From assembly GCA_015178975.1 (NCBI GenBank), contig WHVD01000050.1, positions 496,001-560,000 of the forward strand: a DNA stretch of 64,000 bases, written 5' to 3'. Position numbers and translations under genes: made by a program. A model generated the notes under the pieces. It saw only the letters and a program-made list of their open reading frames with translations. It had not been told where the DNA came from and made no database searches. The stretch's first letter is position 1; the number at the start of each line of letters is the position of its first letter. Positions 34,679-43,300 of this stretch are shown in pieces. Origin of the DNA: Hysterangium stoloniferum (lineage: Eukaryota; Basidiomycota; Agaricomycetes; Hysterangiales; Hysterangiaceae).

Positions 34679-36595
34679 ATGAGTGTACAACTGTTACAGT
34701 CTCCCATGGCAAATGAGGCACTCAAAGAATGTATTGATATTTTAAAAGAGTTCAGTATACCTGCTGTTCTGGATACTAAATACCACAATCCTTTAGAAGC
34801 CATTAGACTGTCTTTTGAGTCCTCTAATACTTCATATATTTTCTGTGACAATGTAATTCTTTGGTCTATTGGTGGAGACTTTAGAGATGTCATATATGGA
34901 AAATGCAAAGTATATTTCTCACTTTCCTTTAAGATAAAGTTATTACACTCAGATACTCTCAAGAATAATGATATTGCACCCACAAATACTCCTTACTTTT
35001 CTTATAAAATTTCATTATCTGAGGTACCTATTAAAAACATAATAAAATTCCTAAGAGAAACCATTTGCGATGAAATTATATTACATGATATAGATATCTC
35101 CCAAGATATCTCCTATGTTACTACTAGAAAAGATGTTCTTAAGCATATATTAAATCTTGGAATAAGAAAAGAAGATATTATAGATGATAGAAAAAAGGTT
35201 GGAGATAATTGTATATCATTTTACAATGAAGATCACTCATATAAGATCAAAGTATATAACAAATTTGTACAAATGCTAGAAAGCTGTGACACTGGAGGCA
35301 CCCCAAGGTTTTTGGAGTTGAAAAACCTTATGAAAATCCTACTATTTGGCCAAATTTTCTAAGAATTCTTTGAACTGATAAATTGATTGGGAATTTTAAG
35401 TTTTAGTAAGATTTTCCAAACTGGAAAATCATATCTGAAAACTTTAAATATTTGTATTAGAAAATCTGAGGAAACATCATCAGTCAAAGTTTCTTGATAC
35501 AAATTTTCAAGGTTTTCAGATATGATTTCCCACTTTGGAAAATCCTACTAAAACTTAAAATTTTCAAACAATTTATCAGTTCAAAGAATTCTTAGAAAAG
35601 TTGGCCAAATATTAGGATTTTTAGAAGGTTTTCAAACTTCCAAAACATTGGGGTGCCTCCAGTGTGATGTAATGACTACTCTAGGATCTAGAATCCACAA
35701 TTTATATGTTGATCCTACTGAGTCAATGTCACAATCACTAGAAAGATTAAAGTATGTGGGAATGACAAGGATTGAAGTTAAGTTTTATGGTAACAAAGTA
35801 TTCTCAAAATCATGGTATATAAACAACTTCATCAGTGTTAGAAACAATTTTAATGGATGTAGATTCTATAGAAGTTCTTTTGAAGAGCAATGGAGAGCAC
35901 TTGTGGATAACATTTATTCCAAATCAATAATAATGGTTTACTTAGAAGATAGAAAGTTTTTCACATATTGTCATTGGTGGAATTCTTTAACAGGAAAGAT
36001 CCAAGGAGGCTTTCAAAAGAATGTAAATAAGGAAGATATAATTCAATTAATTTCTAACTATAGTTTTAATGGAAATACTACCAAATTTGTTAGATTTGAT
36101 GATGGGATAACCATAGTAGATGAATACAAAAGGTCACAAAAGGGTATTACACTTATACCTGGTCCCAGAGGAGGACTCTATCCTAGGGTTGAGAGTTCAT
36201 TTTCACCAAGTGACATAGGACTTGTGGAATACAAAGGAGTAAAGCTTGGTTGGGTTGATACTCATATAACTAAAAGGTCACCTCCCCTTGTCCCAATTCA
36301 TAAAGTTAGTAAGAATTTAGAAGAAGTCAGTGATTTGAGAATATCTATGTACAAGGTAGGATATTCAATTCTTAAAGAAAATTCAAAATATCAAGTCATA
36401 TCAAAAGGTCAACTTTCATATAGGGGAAAGAATTGTACTGTTATAGAAGTCTTAGACAAAAATTCAGAAGTACTGAAGGTAAGGTGTGGAGAATCCTTAC
36501 AAAATGTTGTAAAAGATATGAAAGACAAGACCTATATTGAAACTGGTAAGATAATAATGAGACATGGAGGACAGAAAGATATACTTATAAAATGA
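34679..36595 (+). CDS. Rep-initiator-like protein gene, interrupted by a 375-bp MITE
   Basis: The first part (34679-35289) and second part (from 35668) lie in one frame when the MITE and one copy of its TGA duplication are left out. It would encode about 510 residues. The pattern HDIDISQD (residues 136-143), IKVYNK (190-195) and, after the insert, MTRIEVKFYG recalls the D-x-D / K-x-Y-[DN]-K / R-x-E series of plasmid- and phage-type rolling-circle replication initiators. No classic HUH motif is visible. The resemblance is a motif reading, not a proven homology. The C-terminal half (TLIPGPRGGLYPRVESSFS, then WVDTHITKRSPP) is unrecognised. The MITE truncates the protein in this copy. Confidence 0.6.
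35290..35664. mobile_element. 375-bp foldback MITE with TGA duplication (Harbinger-like)
   Basis: The inverted ends CACTGGAGGCACCCCAAGG / ATTGGGGTGCCTCCAGTG are flanked by TGA on both sides (35287-35289 and 35665-35667). Much of the interior is also inverted: GAATTCTTTGAACTGATAAA on the left mirrors TTTATCAGTTCAAAGAATTC on the right. The 3-bp duplication fits the PIF/Harbinger group. It codes for nothing. Confidence 0.9.
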
Positions 36596-36626
36596 AAAAA
36601 GTTCAATCTGTTGCTTCTGTGGCAGA

Positions 36627-36938
36627 ATGGATCTCCTTGAGACCAATATCACTAACCTCAATGAACAACATATAAATAATATATGTGAGATAGTAGTCTT
36701 ATCATTGTCACTAGATCTCAAAATGAAAAAGATTCTTATAGCAGTTGTAGAACTTAATATCAAACTTGTCGAGAAAGGTTCTTCAAAACTTGATGAGAAA
36801 TCTTGTGGTAGTGATGTTATATTCTTCCTTCTTAATATTGGAAAAGATCTAGAACATAAATTATTTTCCAAGGTAAATATAGATAATGAGGTAGTGGAGA
36901 AATTAGTTGAATATATAAGAATAACTGAAAATCCCTAA
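36627..36938 (+). CDS. Small unknown protein of the terminal-repeat element
   Basis: A 103-residue frame, starting about 30 bp after the Rep-like gene in the same direction, encodes a lysine/glutamate-rich, probably helical protein (LNEQHINNICEIVVLSLSLD, then LEHKLFSKVNIDNEVVEKL). No family was recognised. The spacing suggests co-transcription with the Rep-like gene. It ends just before a large palindrome. Confidence 0.5.
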   Translation: MDLLETNITNLNEQHINNICEIVVLSLSLDLKMKKILIAVVELNIKLVEKGSSKLDEKSCGSDVIFFLLNIGKDLEHKLFSKVNIDNEVVEKLVEYIRITENP

Positions 36939-36953
36939 AATATTACTACAGTA

Positions 36954-37547
36954 TTTCCCCATAAATACTATTTTTAAAAGAAATTTCAACCAACCTATTT
37001 CCCCACAACCCCTCTTTTTAAAAGTAATCCAAAAATCCTTTAAAATCCAATGATAAAATTAAAAATCTGATGTGGTGATGTAGTGGTGACATAGGCTTAG
37101 GGGTCTACCTTAGACCCTATTCCACATGGATATTTTCTATTGGTATTTTAGGGGGTTTTGAGTATCTTTTTCATGGAAATATTCAATGGTGATGTAGCTC
37201 ATCTATTCTTTTAAGTTACTCTATCTCCTATTTCTTCCTACCCAAAAAAGGAAGAAAGAATAGAGTTGAAAAAAGAAATCATAGAGTTGAAGGAGCATTA
37301 GAGCTACATCACCATTGAATATTTCCATGAAAAAGATACTCAAAACCCCCTAAAATACCAATAGAAAATATCCATGTGGAATAGGGTCTAAGGTAGACCC
37401 CTAAGCCTATGTCACCACTACATCACCACATCAGATTTTTAATTTTGTCATTGGATTTTAAAGGATTTTTGGATTATTTTTAAAAAGAGGGGTTGTGGGG
37501 AAATAGGTTGGTTGAAATTTTTTTTAAAAATAGGATTTATGGGGAAA
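36954..37547. mobile_element. Snap-back palindromic MITE with 247-bp arms
   Basis: The left arm (36954-37200) and right arm (37301-37547) are near-perfect inverted repeats of equal length (247 bp) around a 100-bp loop. The ends read TTTCCCCATAAAT / ATTTATGGGGAAA, and TA lies directly outside on both sides, as in Tc1/mariner-type insertions. No coding capacity is seen. It sits in the space between the convergent plus- and minus-strand genes of the host element. Confidence 0.9.
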
Positions 37548-37550
37548 TAA

Positions 37551-37904
37551 TTAGGGTTCTACTAAATAAATTTGAGGGTTCCCAGTTATTCCAAGATCTC
37601 TTTTTATTTCTTCAAATGTAGATGGAAATCTTGATAAAATCTCTTCAATATTTACTTCCTCTTTAGGATGAGAAAACTCATAGATACACATGATAAACAT
37701 TCCACCTTCACCCTTAGGAGCATCTTCATGTTTCTGGATATTGAATGTTATTGGACATCCACTTCTTCTTATTAACCTCTTAATATCTCCCAAGTAGCCA
37801 CTCTCTGTAGTTATATGATGTCGTCTACACTGTTCCAAGATCCTTTCTTTTCTAACTTTATATCCAAGTACCTTAGGGAAGTTCATATTATCTAATTTCA
37901 TCAT
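37551..37904 (-). CDS. Small unknown protein of the terminal-repeat element
   Basis: A 117-residue minus-strand frame starts MMKLDNMNFPKVLGYKVRKE and ends GITGNPQIYLVEP. It is basic at the N-terminus, with RILEQCRRHH and IKRLIRRSGCPITFN, and could bind nucleic acid; this is an inference. It follows the PD-(D/E)XK-like gene by 17 bp in the same direction, so the two are probably one transcription unit. Its stop codon lies four bases from the snap-back MITE, which therefore did not damage it. Confidence 0.55.
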   Translation of the reverse strand: MMKLDNMNFPKVLGYKVRKERILEQCRRHHITTESGYLGDIKRLIRRSGCPITFNIQKHEDAPKGEGGMFIMCIYEFSHPKEEVNIEEILSRFPSTFEEIKRDLGITGNPQIYLVEP

Positions 37905-37921
37905 GTAGAGCTTTTAAAATT

Positions 37922-38578
37922 TCAGTTTAAGAAGGTGTTTCTAATTTTAGATTTAAGTTGATCAAATGAATCATTATCCATAATATCAAGTATTTTAGAT
38001 TTATATTCTATTTCAAATACTTCTTCCTCTTCTTCATCACTAGGGATATAACTCTTATTCCCCCATGAAGTTTTAGGCTTGTGACTCTTAGAAGTATCTT
38101 TCCTAATAAATCTGTACCATTTCCAAAATATTCCTACAGAGACTATTCCAAATATCCCATGATAGTCCTCATCTAGAAAGACTACCTGCATGTATTCTTT
38201 TAACTGATCCTCTGCCTTTTCTACTTGTTCTTCTAACTTCCCTGGATTGATTAACCTCTTATTTTCCACTATCAAATATTTACATTCATATAGACTTTGT
38301 GCTTCCTTTTTATAATGGATAACAACAAAGTCTGGTATAAATAGCTTAGGTATCTCTACATCATCCCTATTGGTTATACTATATTGTAAGGATAGCTGGG
38401 GATTAACCAATAATGGTGGTTGTAAAAGTGATACTAGTCTAACATTCCATGGTGCATACCAAAAGCATTCTAAGTTGTCAGGGTTTATAGAAGTACTTTC
38501 AGCAGCATTTACAGATATCTTTAAGATTTGCTCCATTAGACTTACATACTTACCTAAATAATATACATAAGATTTCAA
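37922..38578 (-). CDS. PD-(D/E)XK nuclease-like protein of the terminal-repeat element
   Basis: The 218-residue frame contains IPDFVVIHYKKE (Asp83) followed by YLIVENKRL (Glu105, Lys107), the spacing and strand pattern of a PD-(D/E)XK nuclease core. The C-terminus is acidic (DEEEEEVFEIE) and then charged. Nucleases of this fold act as restriction enzymes, Holliday resolvases and YqaJ-type exonucleases. ISL2EU elements, relatives of PIF/Harbinger, are known to carry a YqaJ-like second gene. Here a role in processing DNA ends during transposition is an inference. It is divergent from the transposase gene with only 59 bp between the two starts, so the two likely share a promoter region. Confidence 0.65.
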   Translation of the reverse strand: MKSYVYYLGKYVSLMEQILKISVNAAESTSINPDNLECFWYAPWNVRLVSLLQPPLLVNPQLSLQYSITNRDDVEIPKLFIPDFVVIHYKKEAQSLYECKYLIVENKRLINPGKLEEQVEKAEDQLKEYMQVVFLDEDYHGIFGIVSVGIFWKWYRFIRKDTSKSHKPKTSWGNKSYIPSDEEEEEVFEIEYKSKILDIMDNDSFDQLKSKIRNTFLN

Positions 38579-38637
38579 TATTCTCTATTAAATTGAATAT
38601 TTCCAAATTGGCCTAGTATTGTATACTTACCATATCA
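38579..38637. promoter_or_regulatory. Probable bidirectional promoter between nuclease-like and transposase genes
   Basis: The 59-bp AT-rich gap separates two divergent start codons. No box is certain, but both genes must be controlled from here or from within each other. Confidence 0.4.
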
Positions 38638-39873
38638 ATGTCTCCTCTAAATGAGGAGTTTAATAAGTTAATGGACCAACAATGGAAGTTCCTTTATAAG
38701 GAATGGCCTCAGATCAAGCCATCCAAGTATCACAGGTCTGATATCAAACCTATTGATAAAATTAGTCACATTAAGGATATTGTTCTTCAGAGACTTGGTA
38801 TTATTCCAGTCTTTTTCTTCCTTGTTGTGGTCTTTGCCACCCAAGATTATCCTGGACCCTATAGAAATGTGGAGAAAGGACTTTTAATACTATATCAACT
38901 ACTTCAAGGCTGTTCCATAAATGATATGGGAAACTTTATACCTAGAAGTAGTTATTATGATATGTTTAGAAAATTCTATGAAAAACAAGGTAATGATCTT
39001 GATAAAAGGATCTCAACTATGCTCATTTCTATGTTCTCAACTATTGATATACGCATTCATTCTGCACAGAAAAATCCTCCATTGTTTAGACATGTAACAT
39101 TAATGATAGATGGTCATGATACTAGAGAAAGTGTTATTGGTGAGAAGAGTGAAGATATGTATTCATATAAACTCAAGAAATCTGGACTTCGGACACAAGT
39201 TTGTATTGATATAAATGGCATGGTTCTATTCACATCAAAGTCAGCACCCTGTAAAGATAATTCAGATGGAGTCATGTCTGTAAAGATGAAATTGGAAAAG
39301 TATATAGACAAACTAGATTGTATTGCTTTAGATGGGGGATATCCCTTACACCTTACAAAGATAACAAGTAATACAGAATTAGATATGATTAACTTCTGTA
39401 TACCTATACGTAAATCCAAAGGTATAGAATTGTCAAAGGAAGAGAGTACCTTTAACAAAATGTTTGGTAGTTTCAGGTCTAAGATTGAAGCTACTTTTGG
39501 AGAGCTGGCTACCACATTTAAGAAGCTCAGTAATGAAGGAGGTGTTAGAGTTTCTGATGATGAGGTATTCACAACCCAGTTAAAGCTTGGATGTCTCTTA
39601 TTAAATGTGAAGAAGTTTGTAATTTTAGGTGGTATTCAACCTCAACCTCATCACTCTTCATGGTTATCTTCAGAGTTTGACTACTGGAAAGATGAAAATA
39701 TTGAAACATATGAAAATCTCCCATCATTGACAGATAGTAGAAGTAATGCTCAGGAGATGCTCAAGCTTCAAAGAAATTTTCTGAGTATGGAGTTAGGTGA
39801 TGATGAAGATATGGATGAGACAGATGAGGCACATGAAATTGAGGAAATAATAAACCATATGGAAGGGATATGA
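38638..39873 (+). CDS. DDE_Tnp_4 (PIF/Harbinger-like) transposase
   Basis: An intact 411-residue frame carries the three catalytic positions of this family: Asp158 in TLMIDGHDTRES, Asp232 in CIALDGGYPL and Glu284 in RSKIEATFGELATTFKKL, the family's R..IE..FG pattern. An N-terminal helical part (NDMGNFIPRSSYYDMFRKFY) resembles the helix-turn-helix region that precedes the core. The C-terminus is acidic. Such enzymes cut DNA at the element ends and join them to a 3-bp target, in line with the TAT duplication found here. No stop or frameshift is seen, so the gene may be active. PIF/Harbinger elements usually need a second Myb-like protein, which is not visible. Confidence 0.85.
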   Translation: MSPLNEEFNKLMDQQWKFLYKEWPQIKPSKYHRSDIKPIDKISHIKDIVLQRLGIIPVFFFLVVVFATQDYPGPYRNVEKGLLILYQLLQGCSINDMGNFIPRSSYYDMFRKFYEKQGNDLDKRISTMLISMFSTIDIRIHSAQKNPPLFRHVTLMIDGHDTRESVIGEKSEDMYSYKLKKSGLRTQVCIDINGMVLFTSKSAPCKDNSDGVMSVKMKLEKYIDKLDCIALDGGYPLHLTKITSNTELDMINFCIPIRKSKGIELSKEESTFNKMFGSFRSKIEATFGELATTFKKLSNEGGVRVSDDEVFTTQLKLGCLLLNVKKFVILGGIQPQPHHSSWLSSEFDYWKDENIETYENLPSLTDSRSNAQEMLKLQRNFLSMELGDDEDMDETDEAHEIEEIINHMEGI

Positions 39874-39971
39874 AGATGTAACTTGGCAAGGAGTGAGGAG
39901 TTTTGATACCACAGAGTGTATAGATGAATACTGGAAAAAGAAAGGAGAAGAAATTTGATAAAATTCCAGTA

Positions 39972-40646
39972 GGAGGATATCTGAAAACTATTAAGTATAC
40001 CAAATTCTAATATACTCTAAAGGTCATTTAAACATCTGGGATGTGATTCAAACATAATTTTGTTTTTAAAACTTTCAAAAAGTTTTAAACTCTCTCATAC
40101 ATTACAAACTAAAGAATCTTTCTGGACACGAGTAGACAATAAAAAAAATTAGTAGTTGGAAACACTAATACTTTTAAAAAGTAGATACCTTTAGATAGTC
40201 CATTCCATGCATATGTATATCATTGGCACCTCTAAATACATATGTATTACTTTGGAATGGATCTGTCAATCTGAACAGATTTCTACTTGATTCAACATAC
40301 CCAGAATATATAGGTAATTTCACTTAATAAAGAAGGCCATAGGATGAAAAATTTCCAATGACATCTCATATATTTTACTAGGAAATAACTACATTACAGC
40401 TTTTAAAAGACAAAGTACTAATAAAAGTATTAGTAGACATCTGTAAAAGAAAGGAAATTATATACAATAGAATTTGTTAAATAACTATGGGTTGTATAAG
40501 ATGTAATATGGAGAACTATTTCTGATGGTTGTTTTTTGATGATATAATTGTTTCAGAATAGATATCACTATTTAAAGATGGAGTTTTGTAAAAATAAGAC
40601 TTTTATTAGTAAATATTTGAGATTATAGTAATCATAAACACCCTCC
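39972..40646 (+). repeat. Right terminal direct repeat (675 bp)
   Basis: Starts GGAGGATATC after an interior GTA and ends AACACCCTCC, followed by TAT (40647-40649). Because its left flank does not match its right flank, it is unlikely to be an independent insertion with its own 3-bp duplication. Confidence 0.92.
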
Positions 40647-40649
40647 TAT

Positions 40650-42200
40650 ATTGGACGGTATGTTTCTGGATGATCTCCTTCCTGAAAGCATGAGGCTTAC
40701 TGTCTGAATCACACCCAGACATGACACTGATGGCCCTAGGACCTAGAACGATAGAATCCTCAAGGGATGTGGAGATGTCGGAATCGCATAGAGGCATGTC
40801 TCAGATTATCTGGTCCCTTAAACTTTGGGGCTTATTGTTTATATCAGATGCCGAGACCACAACTGCCATGTTGTGCGCAACATCTTCAACATCTGTAGGA
40901 GGAGTTAATATCTCTGATGATATACAAGCCGATGGACCGATAGATATACCCAGTCATCCCCCTCATACAGCAAGCCTGTCAAGGTTGTTATTCACCTGGT
41001 CTGAGGGCAGTCTCACAAGTTTCAAGTCACCGATGCAACTGCAGGCACTAGAAGCTATTCGGGAGGGAAAGGACCATATGATGGTGGTCATGCATACTGG
41101 TGGAGGCAAATCGCTTCTGTGGCAGTTGCCAGCAGCTACATTTCTATCGCACCAAGTGACGTTGGTAGTGGTGCCATTTGTGGCACTTAAAGAAGACATT
41201 CAACGTTATATGGGTGGGCTCTGTGAGGAGTGGACGAAGAAGACTGAGACTGTGAATGGAAAGGTTTCGGTATTTTTGGTTTCACTAGAACAGTTGAAAC
41301 TGGCGGAATTTCGTGCATTTGCTCACATGCTAAAGGTCCAAAAATGCCTGGCGCGAATCGTAGTAGATGAGGCGCATGTGATCCTGACTGCTGGTGATTA
41401 TAGGGAGGATGTGCAACACCTCCCACACCTGTATACCTATGGGGTACCTGTGACACTGCTCTCTGCGATGATTCCTCCACATGTGACATCTTACGTAAAG
41501 GACTTTTTGGGGGTCCAGGATCTCAGAACGATTAGGGAGAATACGATGATACGCCCAGTGTCAATCCAAGTTCACCAGGAGGACAGTTGGACGGCTTGGA
41601 AAAATAGGATTTTGGATTGTGCGAGATCTGCATTGGCTCAGTTAAAATCAGAGGAAGCTCAGGGCATAGTTTTTTGTTGAACCCGGGAGGATTGTGAAAT
41701 GTTTGCGGCAGAACTAGGAGTTAGAGCATATCATCCTGGTGTGCCTCTCACTGATCAGAAGTCTATCCAAGAGGATTGGGCAGAGGGTAGAACACCTTTG
41801 GTGGTGGCGACGACAGCTTTCGGGACTGGTTTGGATGGGAAGAATGTCTGATCTGTGATACATGCAGGGATCCCCTATTCATTGATCGACTACATCCAGG
41901 AAATGGGTTGGGCATTGCGGGACAATAGGGTGTCCTATATTATTATGTTTGTGCTTCGGTCTCAAAGGAACAAGCTTCCTGAAGGGCCAGATTACAAAGG
42001 TATAGAGGGCATCCACAAGCTAGTCTTTGAGGAGAAGGACTGCCGAGACTGGCACTCAGTGGATTCGTAGATGGGCAGTTTGTAACCTATGCCGCTATTG
42101 GTGGGAACTTCTGTGACCTATGTTGTGAGCATATGGGGCACCCGATCATCAATCCATTTACACAGGCAGACAAGGCAGGTAGAGTGAGGGGCAGGTAAGC
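40650..42200 (+). pseudogene. RecQ-type helicase core of copy B
   Basis: Motifs seen are MHTGGGKSLLWQLPA (motif I, about 41090-41130), VTLVVVPFVALKEDI (Ia), RIVVDEAH (II, about 41355-41380), VTLLSAMIPP (III), GIVFC-stop-TREDCEMFA (IV), TTAFGTGLDGKNV (V) and YIQEMGWALRD (VI, about 41890-41925). The expected motif VI is QE.GRAGRD, so the W replaces an R, a single C-to-T change. A cysteine pair NFCDLCCEHMGHP (about 42105-42140) follows, as in copy A. ATP-dependent 3'-5' DNA unwinding is the family activity; with two stops and a damaged motif VI this copy should be inactive. Confidence 0.85.
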
Positions 42201-43300
42201 TTGAATTTTGGTTTGATATTTGAGTTTAATTTCTAATATTCCTCTGGCAGTGATGAGAATATGGGGGAGTATGTGATGGAAGACGATAGCTATGAAGATC
42301 TGTCAGGAGAGTTCAATGGCGACACGACTAGATCTCATTCTAGGGCGAGGGAAGGAAGGGCTGAGGAAAGGTTAGTAGGAGTGTATGAATGACAGATTTT
42401 TTATGATACGACTGATGTAGGATTGGGTAGGGTCATGACTTGTGAAGATGGGAAGCAGCAAAACAGTGGAATTTTTAATAAATTTACACCAGCTTCCTCC
42501 AGGTCATCCAAAGGAGCCGAGTTGAAGAGTTCATCCGATTTTACTTGCCTTACAAAAAAGGGTAAGGGTACCCAGTAAGTCGAGAGGTTGGATCTGAATT
42601 TGAATATAATTTCTAATAGTCATAGCAGAGGTGATGGTGATGATGAGATCAACAGCTTCACGGATGAAGATCTTTTGGTAGACGGCAAAGAAAAGAATAC
42701 TAGATCTGATTGGACGGTGAGAGAAAGTACAGTCCAGGAAAGGTTAGGAGTCTACAGACAATACATTTTTTATCTTAAAACTGAAGTCGGATTGGGTAGG
42801 GGCACGATTTCTCGACATGTAAACACAGTACCTTCAAATATGTGGAGGAAGAGGGATGCAAAGCAGGAAAACCCCCCGGTTTTTAAAAAACCTATGCCAG
42901 CTTCCTCCAGCTCGCCCAAAGGAGCAGAGTATGATCGTTCATCCATTTTCACTTGCCTTACAGAAAAGGATAAGGGCACCCAGTAAGTCGAGACATTGGA
43001 TCTGGGTTTGAGTTTGATTTCTAATAGTCATACCAGAGGGGATACTGAGGGTGATGATGATGAGGAGATGGAGTACTATATCAATAGCTTCACGAATGAA
43101 GATCTTCTTTCAGTAGACTTGGATGGGAAAGGAAAGAGTATAAGATCTGATACTATGGTGAGAGAAAGTACAGTCCAGGAAAGGTTAGGAGTCTACAGAT
43201 GACACACATTTTATGTCAAGACTGACATTGAATTGGGTAGTGGCGGGACCTCTCAACATAGGGCGGCAGTCTCTTTAAAGGGACTCTCTTCGCCAATTTG
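42190..43300 (+). repeat. Three tandem intron-exon units in copy B
   Basis: Three successive segments (about 42190-42575, 42576-42975, 42976-43300) each contain an intron-like stretch. The second and third start GTAAGTCGAGA and all end near AATTTCTAATA. A small exon follows with acidic residues (GDDE...) and, in units two and three, the same VRESTVQERLGVYR. The first two have in common CCAGCTTCCTCCAG and TTTACTTGCCTTACA. The array lies between the helicase and the C-terminal cysteine-rich part and looks like tandem duplication of one intron-exon pair. Confidence 0.75.

Larger units (their letters stand above)
33967..40646 (+). mobile_element. DDE transposon with 675-bp LTR-like terminal direct repeats
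   Basis: The element is 6680 bp long and flanked by TAT on both sides. Its two ends are direct repeats of 674 and 675 bp that differ at about five positions. Each repeat itself has short inverted ends (GGAGGATATCT / GGAGGGTGTTT). Inside are a Rep-like gene (34679-36595, plus), a small gene (36627-36938, plus), two minus-strand genes (37551-37904 and 37922-38578, the latter PD-(D/E)XK-like) and a DDE_Tnp_4 transposase gene (38638-39873, plus). There is no reverse transcriptase, capsid or primer-binding site. The 3-bp duplication and the DDE_Tnp_4 domain fit the PIF/Harbinger group, but long direct terminal repeats do not. The near identity of its ends suggests recent movement. Confidence 0.82.

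Noticed and set aside
33967-40646. Ordinary LTR retrotransposon, because of the long direct terminal repeats
   Set aside because: There is no reverse transcriptase, integrase, gag, primer-binding site or polypurine tract, repeat ends are GGAGG...CCTCC instead of TG...CA, and the duplication is 3 bp. The interior encodes a DDE_Tnp_4 transposase.
33967-40646. Two independent MITEs that happen to flank a transposase gene
   Set aside because: Not fully excluded, but the right repeat has unmatched flanks (GTA/TAT), the outermost flanks match (TAT/TAT), and the two repeats are far closer to each other than to the solo copy, as expected of paired ends.
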